The translations under genes were made by a program, and so were the position numbers. From a virus, in the IMG/VR virus record IMGVR_UViG_3300028571_000057, positions 1-36,032 of that record: DNA of 36,032 bases; one strand, given 5' to 3'. A model generated the notes under the pieces. It saw nothing but the letters and a program-made list of their open reading frames with translations, was not told the origin of the DNA and did not search any database. Positions 20,321 through 32,800 of the stretch are shown one piece after another (positions within the stretch are counted from its first letter, which is position 1; every line of letters starts with the position of its first letter).

Positions 20321-23300
20321 ATGCCGGTTATCCCACGGGTCTCAGGGCCTACGGTTGGTTTTCAGCCTGCGATGCAGCCGGGCACAAGTGGCGACGCCTA
20401 TGCGGCTCCAGGCAGGGCGATGCAGGGGCTTGGTCAGAGCATTGCGAGCCTTGGGGCGACGCTCGACGCGCGCGGCAACGATGAGGACGAATACCGTGCA
20501 AACCTTGAGCTGGTGAAGTGGCAAAACCAGCAGGACATTAGCCGGATCAAGTCTGAGAACGATTTCAACGGCGATCCGCGCGGGTATGCCAACGGTCAGT
20601 TGCAGTCGTTCGATAGCAGCGTGGCCGATCTGCGCACGCGGCTTCCCAACAATCCCAAGATCCAGCAGCGGGCGGCGCTGCATATCGAGCGGTCGCGCGG
20701 TAGCTACAACGAGGCCGCGACCAAGTTCGAATACGGCAAGACCAAAGAACAACTCGTTGCCGACGTTGACGCGACGATCACGAGCGAGTTTTCGCGGATC
20801 GAAGCGGGCAAGATTGAAGCTTTGCCCGATGACCTCGATGTGTCTATCCGTGGCATCAACCAGATGATCGACAAGGCTCCTGTGCCGGAAGGTGCCAAGG
20901 AGCGGTTGCGGGCGGCGAGTGCGCAGATGGTGCGCGCGCAGTTAGAGCGGTTGCCACCTGAGCAGCGGTTGCCCGCCGCGCAGAAGATCATGCAGACGAT
21001 CCAGACGCGCAACCCACCGCAAGAGGTTGGGCCACAGTCGGATGCGGGCGGGATGACGGGTGGCTCTGCCATATCCGTTGCAAAGACGTTCCTCGGCAAG
21101 AGTGAAGGCCAAGACGCAGAAGCCCTTTCCTCGTTCTTCAAGAAGTCGGCGGGGCAAAACCTCAACCCGGCAGACACGGCGTGGTGCGCGGCGTTCGTAA
21201 ACGCAGCCCTTGGGGCAAGCGGGCAAAAAGGCACTGGCACGCTTCTTGCGCGCGACTTTCTTAAGTTCGGTGCCGAAACGAATGAGCCAAGCGAGGGAGA
21301 TATCGTTGTTCTGACGCGTGGCGACCGCAACGGCTGGCAAGGCCATGTCGGGTTCTATGCTGGCAAGTCGGCCAACGGCAACATCCGTATTCTTGGTGGC
21401 AACCAAGGCAATAAGGTTTCGGTTCAAGAGTATTCGGCTGACCGTGTGCTCGGGTATCGTAAGCCGCCGAAGTCTGGGTCTGATTTGCCGGGTCTAAGCC
21501 TTCCTCAAGTCGCTGACGATGCAGGCGTTGCACCATCGCCAATTAAGACAACGCTTTCGGCCTACTCGCCTCAAGTCGGCGGGTCAAAGATGGAAGGCGG
21601 TTACGCCGCGAGCAAGTCAGGTCCTGACGGCAAGGCCGAAGTGCGCACGCTGGAAGACGTTGCATCTGGACGGTCGCCATACGTAACGGTTGCGGGCAAC
21701 CCCAGCCTCGCGGGTAAGTCGTATACTATTCCTGAGATCACGTTTATCGGCACGGATGGCAAAGAGCAGACGTTGAAAAACGTCAAGGCCGTCGTGCACG
21801 ATACCGGCAGCGCGTTCAAGTCGGCTCCCGAGGGCCGGTTTGACGTGCCCATCGCCAAGGACGCAGATAACGCCCTGATGGCAAAGAATGCCGGTCTATG
21901 GTCGAAGGCTGGCGTGCAGTTCGTGCCGGAAGGGGCCGCGCCTAAGGGCAAGGGGACACAAGTCGCTGGCCTCAAGGCCGGCACCATGACAGATGCAGGA
22001 CAGCAAGGGCAAGGCTCGGCTGCCGACGATCTAACCCCGCGCGAAACGGACGGATCGCCAGAAGCCAACGCCAAGGAAACGGCACGGCTTGAAGCGGCCA
22101 AGGTGCGCGTTGCTGGCGGTGGGCCAACCTTCACACCGCAATCAGGCCGCACATCGAGCGTTGGCCTGCGTGGCGCAAGCGCTGACAGCCATGTGCTCGA
22201 AGCCCTGAACAAACACATGCCAGCCTATCAGGCGGCACAGCAGCACGCGCTTGAGGTCAAGATCAAGAGCATCGACGACCGCGCGGCAAAGGGTGAGATT
22301 CCGCCACCTGCCGAAGTCCAGCAGCTTCGCGCAATGACCAAGGATCATCCGCTGCTATCGCAGGCGCTAGAGCAGACGTTGCAAGGCGCTGAGTTTACCC
22401 GCGCCTATATGCAATCCAACCCGATTGCGGTCGACGCTAAAATCCAGCAGCTTCGCGGCGAGATGAACACCAAAGGGACAAGCCAAGCCCTATCGGTGCA
22501 TGTGGCGGCGCTCGAAAAGCTGCAAACGAAGATGGACAGCGAATTGCGCAAAGACCCGTATGGATGGGGTGCGGAAGCTGGCATCACGCCCGTTGTGAAG
22601 CCGATCGCGCCGCAAACTGTCCTGACCGCGCAAGGGGCCGATCTCATGGCCGAACGAGTGAAGATTTCGGACGACCTGGTCAAGCACTACGGTGAGGGAT
22701 ACCGGCAGTATTTTACGCCGACCGAAAAGACCGCACTCGTTGCCGGGTTAAAGCAAGGTGGACCTGCTGCAATCGGTATCCTGACCCAGATGCGTACGGG
22801 CATGGGCGACCGAATGCCTGATGCGATCCGTGAATTGCTACCCGACGAACCAGAGCTTGCGCGGGCGGGGTTCCTTGCGGCCTATGGCGGCGATCCTAAG
22901 GGCGTTGAGGCGATCACGTCCACGTTCGCGAGACGGCAAGATAAGAACTACAAGCCCCCGAAATACGCCTACGACGCAACGTCCAGGCAAGCGGACGCGA
23001 AGAGCATCCTTGGCGATCTGTACGAAGCCCAGCCTGACGCCCGCGAGCTGGACCGCACCATGCGCGCGGCAGAAGCGATTTATGAACACCTTGATCCATC
23101 TGGCGCTGAACCCGGTGGCGAAAAGTGGAAGCAAGCCGTAAATATGGCGGTTGGTGTTCGCGTCGACGGGTTTGGTGTCGAATACGGCGGCGTTGTCCCG
23201 ACCAGATCTGGCTACTTTGGCAGCAGCGGCGGCAATGTTGGTCTGCCGTCGAACATCGCCAAGGACCAGTTTTCTAGGCTGCGTATGGACATGACGAAAG

Positions 23301-23569
23301 AACACTTGATTGCCGCTGGCCTGCCGTTACCCGCAACGAAGGAGGGCAACCCGATCTCAATGGGTAAGATTGCCACCTCGCAACTCGTCCATGCTGGATT
23401 CGGCAAGTACTACGTGGTCACGAAGGGAACGACCCCGGCAGATTACCAGTATGCGGCTAGCATCGGGCCTGATGGCAAGCCTACGGGGAAGCCGTTCGTG
23501 CTCGACATGATGGCGCTGGAGCCGGTGTTGCGCAAGCAGTTTCCAAGTAGCTACTTCCCGACCAAGTGA
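20321..23569 (+). CDS. Large internal-virion/lysin protein with NlpC/P60-CHAP-like and 3D-like domains (1082 aa)
   Basis: Residues 1-245 are helical with an Ala/Gln-rich start. Residues 247-383 resemble the TIGR02594 / NlpC-P60-CHAP peptidase type: TAWCAAFVNAALGASGQKGT with Cys289, EPSEGDIVVLTRGD, GHVGFYAG with His342, and ILGGNQGNKV with Asn361, a plausible Cys-His-Asn triad. Residues 411-533 resemble a 3D (RlpA-like barrel) domain: TLSAYSP, VHDTGSAFKSAPEGRFDVPI with Asp494 and Asp508, and AGVQFVPEG. The C-terminal half (about 590-1082) is helical and unrecognised. This combination suggests a virion protein that cuts peptidoglycan during DNA entry, comparable in role to T7 gp15/gp16. AAGAGG precedes the ATG. 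It overlaps the convergent small membrane gene by 19 bases. Confidence 0.75.
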   Translation: MPVIPRVSGPTVGFQPAMQPGTSGDAYAAPGRAMQGLGQSIASLGATLDARGNDEDEYRANLELVKWQNQQDISRIKSENDFNGDPRGYANGQLQSFDSSVADLRTRLPNNPKIQQRAALHIERSRGSYNEAATKFEYGKTKEQLVADVDATITSEFSRIEAGKIEALPDDLDVSIRGINQMIDKAPVPEGAKERLRAASAQMVRAQLERLPPEQRLPAAQKIMQTIQTRNPPQEVGPQSDAGGMTGGSAISVAKTFLGKSEGQDAEALSSFFKKSAGQNLNPADTAWCAAFVNAALGASGQKGTGTLLARDFLKFGAETNEPSEGDIVVLTRGDRNGWQGHVGFYAGKSANGNIRILGGNQGNKVSVQEYSADRVLGYRKPPKSGSDLPGLSLPQVADDAGVAPSPIKTTLSAYSPQVGGSKMEGGYAASKSGPDGKAEVRTLEDVASGRSPYVTVAGNPSLAGKSYTIPEITFIGTDGKEQTLKNVKAVVHDTGSAFKSAPEGRFDVPIAKDADNALMAKNAGLWSKAGVQFVPEGAAPKGKGTQVAGLKAGTMTDAGQQGQGSAADDLTPRETDGSPEANAKETARLEAAKVRVAGGGPTFTPQSGRTSSVGLRGASADSHVLEALNKHMPAYQAAQQHALEVKIKSIDDRAAKGEIPPPAEVQQLRAMTKDHPLLSQALEQTLQGAEFTRAYMQSNPIAVDAKIQQLRGEMNTKGTSQALSVHVAALEKLQTKMDSELRKDPYGWGAEAGITPVVKPIAPQTVLTAQGADLMAERVKISDDLVKHYGEGYRQYFTPTEKTALVAGLKQGGPAAIGILTQMRTGMGDRMPDAIRELLPDEPELARAGFLAAYGGDPKGVEAITSTFARRQDKNYKPPKYAYDATSRQADAKSILGDLYEAQPDARELDRTMRAAEAIYEHLDPSGAEPGGEKWKQAVNMAVGVRVDGFGVEYGGVVPTRSGYFGSSGGNVGLPSNIAKDQFSRLRMDMTKEHLIAAGLPLPATKEGNPISMGKIATSQLVHAGFGKYYVVTKGTTPADYQYAASIGPDGKPTGKPFVLDMMALEPVLRKQFPSSYFPTK

Positions 23570-23784
23570 GCGCGGTTGCTGGCCCATTTCGTGCCATATA
23601 GCCAGCCGGCGCGGGCACAATAGACAGCGGCACCAACGCCGAATGCAACCCAGACTTGGACCATCGGGCCGCGTGGTGGATAAGCGAAAAACATCCACCC
23701 AATCAATGCCGAACCAAGCACGAAAAGTGCTAATGTTCCAATGAATGCAAGCAGCGCAACGGTAAGCCCTGCAACGAATTTCAT
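23551..23784 (-). CDS. Small membrane protein on the reverse strand (77 aa), function unknown
   Basis: A strong GAGAGGAAAAC ribosome binding site precedes ATG 23784. The protein begins MKFVAGLTVALLAFIGTLAL and has a long hydrophobic segment (about 5-33, long enough for one or two helices), then a PRGP turn and a second helix (about 41-63: VQVWVAFGVGAAVYCARAGW), ending in a charged KWASNRAHLVGK tail. Two helices with a charged tail could suit a holin, but the reverse orientation away from the late operon makes a moron or exclusion-type protein equally likely. It is convergent with the 1082-aa gene and divergent from the 3065-aa gene. Confidence 0.65.
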   Translation of the reverse strand: MKFVAGLTVALLAFIGTLALFVLGSALIGWMFFAYPPRGPMVQVWVAFGVGAAVYCARAGWLYGTKWASNRAHLVGK

Positions 23785-23839
23785 GTTTTCCTCTCACGAA
23801 CAATAGTCATGCGTCCGGCCCAATAACTTCTGGACACCA

Positions 23840-26800
23840 ATGTTCGATATCAAGCCCACGATCACAGAGCAACAGCTTTACAGCGAACCAACGATTGATC
23901 TCGGAACCCCGGCTGGCATGGGTGAGGTGTTCGATTCTGCGGTGAAGGACGTTTGGGCGAGCGGTCAGGTATCGTCCAGCATCAACAACGAGATGGACAC
24001 GTATGCGCGGCACATCAAGAAAGTAAAGGAGTTGACCGGCGCGGAGTTGGTTAACCCAGCCCTGATGGATGGGCCATATGTGGAGGGCGCGCGCAAGACG
24101 TTCCTCGATGAGCTCGAAAAGCTGGCAGCAAAGCATCCCGACAAGAGGGCTGATCTCCTGCCGGAGCAGGACTTTGAAGACCAAGCGCGCGGCATGGTGC
24201 GCGCGTCAAGGCTCAAGACTGGTGAGGCGTGGGAAAGGTCTGACAAGGGGATTGCCGCGTGGACTGCATCGTTATCTGGTAGTCTTGTGGGCGGGTTGTC
24301 AGACCCGATAAACGCAGCCGCCATGTTGGCAACGCCATGGGTTGGGGCCGGTCGTGGATTAACCGGCATGGCGGCTGCTGCGGCTAAGTCAGGCGCTTAC
24401 AATGCCGCCGCCGAAGTCGCGATGCAGCCGTTTATCCGGTCCTACTCCGAAAGCGCCGGAATGCCGATCACTTTAGGCGAATCTGCGGTGCAGGTTGGTG
24501 CAGCCTTTGGCCTTGGCGCTGGCCTCGATGCGCTCTTTCGCGGCGGTGCCCGTGGCCTTGCCACCTATCGCGGCCTCACTCCTATCCTCAAAGACGACAA
24601 GATTGTTGGCTGGCGTCGACCTGGCGAAGTTGACCCGGCGACCATTGCCGCTCCCGGCACGCTGATCGAACCAACCCCGCTCGATATTCCCGAAGATCTG
24701 ACCGCTCGCGCATTTGGCGATGGTCCTGATGCTGTTGCCGCCCGTGCTGAGATTGCCAAGCGGATAGACAGCACGAATGACCATCTATCCATGGAGACCG
24801 TTCGCAAGGCTGAATCCGGTGACGTGACCGATCCAGCAACGATTGCCGCACAGCGCAAGGTGGCCGAAGTGACCGGCGAGATTGAGCGGCCCGACGTTCG
24901 TGCCCGGATTGACGCTGAGGAGACGGCTAACGCCACGATCCGCAAGCGTCCAACTGACAACATTGACGACGACACCCACCTTGCCGCGACAAAGCAAGCC
25001 TTGGCCTACGTGGCCGATCCGGTGAACAACCTTCCCCCGGCCCGTGTCCTTGAATCAGGACCAGCAACGGGCTGGCTGCGCGACATGCGCGAAAAGGTGG
25101 AGCAGCTTCAGGCCAAGGTGCAGCAGGAGCTTTCCGACGACGACCGCAAGGCGCTGCTCATGGTCAACACCATGGACCGTGCCAACGCCGATCCGGTGGC
25201 CGCTGCTCGCATGCTGCGCGAAGAACCAGCGCTCATGACGCGCGATCTGGATTTCGGAGAGACGGGCCTAGGCCAAGCCCGGTCCATCGCAACTCTATCC
25301 GATGAAGCCTTTGAACGTGTGGCCTCGGGTGAATATGCCCCCGAGATTGGAGCCCTCGTTGCCGACCATGTGCCGGAAGGTTTTCAGATCCGTGCGCTAC
25401 AGGACCTAACCGATCGCGCGCCGACCTCGGAAGCTAGCGCCCGCGCCATGCTGGCGGATATGCTGAACGGCCCTGAATATCGCGCAGCACCCGGGGAAAG
25501 CCCGGTCACGCTGCGCGAACGGCAGATGGACGATCCCTATGGGAAGGAAGCACAAGCTCAAGTCCAGCAACTCGAATCCGAACTTGCCGAAGAACTAGGC
25601 CGCAAGGCTGCACCCGACCCGACGCCGGTTGAAATCATCACGGACGCGATCAAGAAGGCGGACGAGGTGCGGTCTGCCGTCGAAAGCATGGCAGGGATGT
25701 TGCCGGAAGGCGTGCGTGTGAAGACCTACACGGCACTCTCTGACGTGCCTGATACGGTTGTGGCCGATATGCTGGCCGCGAACCGTCAACGCTTTGAGCG
25801 GGCAAGTCTGGCCTATCAAGTGGCCGATAACGCTGAAGCCCGCGCTGCTGCCCGTCTGGAGTTGGACGAAGCCCTTGCCCTGCGTGGCGTCGAAGCGTTC
25901 GTTGACACAGCCGACGCGAACACGATCTGGCTTGCCTCCTACGCCATGAACCCACGGGGCCGGATTGCGCACGAGGCGGTCCACATCCTCAAGGCCCAAG
26001 GCCGGATCGTGCCGGAAGAGATGGCGGCGCTTGCCGCGTTTGCCCGCGAAAGCCGCGCGTTCTCGCCTAGCCGTCAAGCCTCCTATGCGGAAGCCTACAA
26101 AGCGCGCGGAACACCGGAACGGGTGGCCGAATTGCTGGACGAGGAAGCCGTTGCGCATTTGATCGAAGCTCGCGCCAACGGCAAACTTGATCCGGTGGAT
26201 ATTCCGCCCCGCGTTCTGACGATCCTCGACCGCATCGCTGAGTTCTTTGATAGCATCCGCAATGCTCTCATGGGGAAGGGCTTCACATCGACCGCAGAGA
26301 CGACGTTCTCCGCCCGCAAGGCGCAAGCGGCAGAGATTGAACGGCTGATCCAGACCGTCATGAACGGCGAAGCGGCAAAGCGTGTTGCAACGCAAGCCGT
26401 GATGCAGGCCGAAGATATTAAGGCGATGGCGGTAAAGCCGGTCACTCCTGCCGTCAAGAACGAAATTCCATTTGATCTCCCCCGCTACGCTGACCCGGAA
26501 GGCAATGAGCTTTCATTCGATGACGTGAGAACGATCGTTGACCAGTGGCGCTACGTGCGCAACGAGAAATGGCAAACCCAGCCGCGAAGCCTGATCCCGT
26601 TGGAGGCTGGGTTTATCCCAACGCCTGAACGTCCAACCGTGGCTGACTTCCTCGAATACGTGCGCCAAGAGATCGGGGGGGATAAGGTCTACAGTGATTT
26701 TGACAGCGACCGCGTCAGCGACCTTCAAATCTCCAAGCAGATGAAGCAAGACCTTGACCGGCTTGGTGTTGCTGACGCCAAGACCGAGCGGGAAGTGATG

Positions 26801-29800
26801 CAGCGGCTTGAGGTGGGCGGCGGTGATGGAACGCGGTTTGCTTTGGCTGATTTGGCCGTGCGCAACGATGCGGTATTGCTGGACGACGTGGGGCCGAACG
26901 ATCCGCATCCTGGCCGTATGCTGGCGCTGCACGTGACGCGGGCGAACTTTGATGCATTCGATCCAACTAAGTCTAAGGACTTTGGCGTTCACTTCGGCAC
27001 ACAACCGCAATCTGACGTGTTCTCCGGGCTGATCTCGTCGCGTGAGCAAGCGCGCGTGTTGCCGGTGGTGATCGACGCCAAAAACGTGGTTGACGTGCCC
27101 GACCTCATGATGTGGCCCGCAAACGAGGTGGCACAGGCCGTAGAGGCGAAAGTTCCATCCGCGCAAGGCTTGGCCGCTGAAGTCGCAGCTGCGCCCGGTG
27201 ACGCTGGGAAAGACGCCTTGCGCAAGGGGCTGACATCTCGCGGCATTGATGCCCTGCGCTATTGGAACGAATCCGAAGGCGACGGCTGGTCTTATATCGT
27301 TTGGGACAAGGGCCACGTCACAAGTGCAACGTCTCCGAAAGATGCGATGTTCGTTTCTGGCATGCAGCCCAAGAGCGACGGACAAGCGATGTTCTCGTTC
27401 TCTGACGAACAAATCGACAAGATGCCTACTACAAAGGCCAAGTATAGGCTTGTTGGCGGCCCTGGCGATCCGCCGCTGATCGGTGAAGCAAGGGCAGCCC
27501 TTAAGGTAATGGCTTCTCATATTGGGATCGTGTCTGAGCAGTCCGTCGAAGCCGCTAGAGGCGCTAAATTCTATGCTAAACGCAGGGAACTTGGGTCTCC
27601 ATTAGAGGCTGTAAAGCAAGCGAACGATAACCGTATTTCGGAGAAAGGTAACGTTGAGACGATGCGCCGTGAGGCGACAGGTCAATCGTTCAACTATGAC
27701 ATAGAGGACGTTGACGGGAATCGCGTTGGTCGTGCTTATGGGTGGGTTGTTGGTAAGGAAATGTATTTTGATTGGCTTGGGGGTTGGAGCGACGAAAAGA
27801 ATACTCTAGGTATTCGCGTTATAAAAGACCTCAGAGAGCAAGTTCGTAAAGACTTCCCGCAAGTTACTAAGTTCACGGGATACCGTGTAAGTGGTGCACG
27901 CAGCAAGGCTGATGCCAATAATAAAATTCAATCTGTTACCATGTTCGCCTTTGCTGGCGAGCGTGCGAAAACTGCTGACCTAGAAGCCCTGGCTAAAGCC
28001 AAGAAGATGACGGAGGACGGCAAAGACCGCACTGATATCTGGACCTCTACCGGCTGGTTTAAGGGGGTGGATGGCAAGTGGAGGTTTGAGATTGATGATA
28101 GCTCGATGTCATTGAACCTGCCAATCGCCACAAGGTCAACGATGGGAAAAGCTATCAACCATCCTGAATTTTTTGCCGCTTACCCATTTTTTAAGGACCA
28201 TGGCAAAGGCTATTATGACATATCGCCAAAGTTCAATTATTTGTCGCCTAAGTCGAGGATACTGTCTGGAGGTGAAGGCGTTTACCGTGGGCACTGGGAT
28301 GGGATAGGTTTAGACCGCACTCTTGACCCAGCCAATAAGCGTTCGACTACTTTGCATGAGATGCAGCACGCGGTTCAAGATGTGGAGGAATTCGTTCTAG
28401 GAGCATCTCCTAGCGATAAGGAAGGTCTGACAAAGATTTCAGCCGCTAGACGGAAAGAAGTTGAGGGAGCGATTCGCATTGGAGAGGCAGCAGAGAAGCA
28501 TCCTGACGATTATACTCCCGAAGAATGGGCTATAGAGGCCGCCAGAGTTGGTAAAAGCTTAGGCGTATCTGATCGCTCAATTAAGCTGGCGTCGAATTGG
28601 AACGATGCAAGAGCTGCTTACCAAGAATACCGCAGGTCAGATCCTTATGCTAGGTATCACGATAACGCTGGCGAGGTTGAGGCACGCCTAGTCGAAACAC
28701 GCCGCGACATGACCGCCGACGAGCGCCGCGCCCGCCCGCCGTGGCTCGACTACGACGTGCCAGAAGATCAGCAGATCGTAAGGTTTGGAGCAGGACAGCA
28801 GAACAGCGAACCTATGTTTGCGCTTGCCGACCGCGACACCGGCCAATCCATGCGCCGTGATCAGGATGCGCTGGGATATTACTCGCAACTTGACCGGGTG
28901 CTGAAATCGTTCAAGCCGACCGATAGCGTCACGCTCGACACCCTCGCCAAGCGCGGCGTGAAGACGGCAGAACTGGAAGCGCGCGGGCTGAAAGATGCGT
29001 TTGCAGGTGGTCCAGTCAAAGTTGGCGATCTCCAGGCCAATGCGGGAAAGCCGGTAAGGCTGAATGAGGTGGTGCGTGGGCGTGACCAAACGCAGACATT
29101 TGATGAGTGGCGACGTGAAAGCGATTACGCCGAAGCGGCTGGGTACAACCGTTCATTGACAGCATCCCAACTGCGCGAAGCACGGGCAGCATACGAGCAT
29201 GAATCGCCAGACGACACCAAATGGTCCCGTCACTCCCTCGACCCTTCTAACCCAAGCTACAGAGAGACGGTCCTGCATCTGCCGGTTAGCCGACTCGATA
29301 CGTTTGAGCAGTTTCGCGATGCGTATCTGAAGCGCTTCCCAGGCACATCAGATGGCTACATGCGCGCGGCTTATGCGCAGGGAGAAAGAGCACCGCCGCG
29401 TGTAGGGTACGGCACAGCACCTCCTGATGTCTTCCAATCCGGCCACTTCCCCGAGCCCAACATCACCGGCCACCTTATGACTTCCATGACGAGGCATGAA
29501 GGCAAGCCGGTGTTTACGGTGGACCAGATCCAGAGCGATTGGGGCCAGCGGTTGCGCGACGGCGGCGTCAGGGATGAGGCGAAGATTGCGGGGCTGAAGG
29601 CACGGCTAGATGAAGCCAATGCCGCAGAAGATAAGCTAAAACCCGCATTTGCTGATCGAGGGCAAGAGTTGGGATTGCTCGCAAGTCTTGAAAATTACGG
29701 CGGCAATTTGGATAGAATGAAGGCTGAAAAATACAGCAACGGAAAGCCCGTGCATCCATTGGCTGGATTGTTGACTGATGAATACGTTAAAGCAATGCAG

Positions 29801-32800
29801 TACCGTAAACTTCTTTGGGCTGAACTGAACACCGCCGAAGCCTCTGCCTCCGGCCATCCCCTTGTCAACACCACCGACCAGTGGACCAACACCACGCTAC
29901 GGCGCGCGATACGTATGGCAGCCGAAGCCGATGCGGAGTATATCGCGATCCCGCATGGCGATACGGTGTTGAGCTACAACCCTGGCAAAGATGAAGGCAT
30001 GGCCGGGTTCTACGGCACGCGAACTATGGAAGGGATTGTCCCGAAGAACCTGCGCAAGATGCTTGAGAAACTGGACAAGGAGAGCCCAAGGCCACAGCGG
30101 GTTGAAACCCTCGCTACGCCATCAGGTGATCGTGGATGGCAGGACGGAACGAGCAACCCGTTTGACAAGTCTCAAACCGGCTTCACCGTTTTCCCCCTGA
30201 CAGAGAAGGTGAAAGCCTCAGTGCGTGAGGAAGGGCAGGCGCTGTTCGCCATGCGCGACGAACGAGGCCGTGAAAAGCTAGGCGCTGCCGAACGTGCTGC
30301 TCAACTCAAGGCCGATCTTGCGGAGATTGAAACCCGGTTCCAAGCCTCGGGCGGGGATGAGCGGGAGAAGCTCCAAGCCAAGCGGGCCGTGTTGCTCAAT
30401 GCGCGGGCGCTCGAAAAGGTGCTGGACGATATCGAATTGTTCAGAGGATTTGCTGGGAAGTTCGACGGTACGCTTGTATCCGATAATGCTCGTGCGTTGC
30501 TTGTGATGCTGGAAGGCTACGGCTCGGTTAACGACGTGCCGTTTAAGGACATGCACTTCCTCCACAAGGACATCGTTAACGCGATGTTGCAGCGCATGAG
30601 CAATGTCGGATGGGAGTTCCGCAAGGGGGCTATTACCGGCGACATGCGCCGCCGCGCCATGCGAACGTCAATGGACAACATGATCAAGGAGGCGGCAGGA
30701 GAAAACACAGGCGATCCGCTGGCGAAGGCACTAGGCAAGGAATGGCTTGCTGTTCAGGAACACTTGCGCCAGCGGTTCAACGCGGCGGGGGGTGACATTC
30801 CCAAACTTGAAGGTTACTTCGCACCCCAGGGCCACGATCCTGAGATGCTGCTGATGGTTGGTCAACGCAAGTGGGTTGACTACCTTATGGCAGAAGGGAT
30901 GCTTGATCGTGACCGGATGATTGATTACTCAACTGGCAAGCCGTTTGAGGATGCGGCGCTACGTGATGTGTTGTCTGATATCTGGAAAACTGTCACCACG
31001 GCAGGCGGCAATAAGCTTGACCCAGACAACCCTGTCATGATCGGCAAGGGCGCGATGTACAAGCGCCACATGGATCATCGCGTCATTCACTTTAAGGGTG
31101 CTGACAATTGGCTCAAATACCAACGTGAGTTGGGCAACGGTGACGTGTTTGCAGCGATGCACAACCATATCAACGTCATGGCGCGCGACATTGCGGCAAT
31201 GGAGCGGTTCGGGGCGAATCCGAACCTCGTTTACCAGCGCGCGAAAGCGATCATCAAAAACGAAGCCGAGATGCACCGATCAAACAAGATCGTGATGGAC
31301 GAGTTTGCTGACGTGGTGCGTCAAGCCTGGACAGCGCTGCAATCTGCCAACCGCAAAGTTCTTGACGATGCTGGCCTATTGCCGGGGCTGGCAAAGAGCC
31401 TTGATGAATTACGGGCGATGAAAGACAGCCCGGGCGCTCCGGTTCGCCAAGTCGTACGCGACGCCGCATTCGCCAAGATGGAGGCCAACCTAGCTGAGTT
31501 TGAGAAGGTGTTTGCACAGCTTGACGGCAAGCCAGCATCTGGTCCGCTCGTTGCCAAGGGCCGCGACCTTATGAGGGATATCCGCAACCAAGCCGGAACG
31601 GCTTCTGTCCTCGACAAAAAGAAAAGCCCAACATCCTACGTCGATGGCGTGCTGCATCGCGCAGATGAAGTTTGGGATTCCTATATGGGCGTTTCTAACG
31701 TCGCGGTGAACATGACGTTAGCGCGCGGCCTTGCAGGAACCCGGAATATCATATCATCGGGTTTGCTCGTCATGGCTCCGATTTCATCGGTAACGGACTT
31801 TTCAACCCAGCTTGCCGCGCGGCGCTTCTCTGGTATCCCAGCCAACACGCAATTGAGATCGTTCATTAACGCTTTCAAATCCTCAACCAAGCAGGAGATG
31901 CTACGCGCTGGCGTTGGCCACGAAGTCGCAATGGCCGCGTTCCAAGAGCAAGCGTTGTCTGTTGATCGGTTCAGCGCCCATCAGGTGACGGGCTACATTG
32001 CCGACCGGTCGCATCAATTCTCTTTCCTGTCGCCGCTAACGGCGGCACAGAAGGCAGGCTATAGTCATGACTTCATGTCTCACATGGGTTCTTTGGTGGG
32101 TGTTCCATTTGACAAGTTAGACGCCGAAACGCAGAGAATGTTTAAGCGCCACGGTATATCTCGCACGGACTGGATGCGCCTAAGCAAGGTTGAGCCCGAT
32201 ATGTCCAGCGGGGTTCCGATGATGACGCGAACCGTAATCGAAGATCAATTCGGTACGGGCCTAGCTGAAAAGTACGGCATCATGCATCTGCGTGAACGGG
32301 CATTCAGTACCATTGAAACAGGCAACCGGGCACGGTCTATGTGGATTGGCAATACCAAGCCTGGAACGCGGCGTGGCGAGCTGGCGCGGTCTGAGGCCAT
32401 GTTTAAGTCGTTCCCAACCATGTACACGATGCTGATCCTTGGTCGTCTTTACGGGGAGATGATGAACGGACGATGGGGCAGCGCTGCGGCCTACGGCGGA
32501 ACGGTGTTTGTGTTCGGGTCGATCCTTGGTGCAACCGCGATCCAGCTCAAGAACTTGTGGTACGGGCGCGATCCAGAAGACATGACCAAGCCAAAGTTCT
32601 GGGCACATGCCTTTGCACAATCGGGCGGGCTTGGCTTGCCGTCAGACTATATTAACTCTGCTGTTGACCGCAATCAGAACAGTATGGATGGCTTGGTTTT
32701 GGGTCCAGTCTACGGCGCTGGTAAGATGGTAATGAACGCCACACTCGGAAACCTTGGCCAGTACGGACGCGAAGAAAAAACCAACATTGGTCGTGAGTTT

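Noticed and set aside
20200-20484. 94-codon frame before the 1082-aa gene, with AGGGGG one base from its ATG
   Set aside because: It overlaps the N-terminal 164 bases of the large gene in another frame, the G-run is too close to the ATG to act well, and the product looks random (Arg/Trp/Cys-rich).
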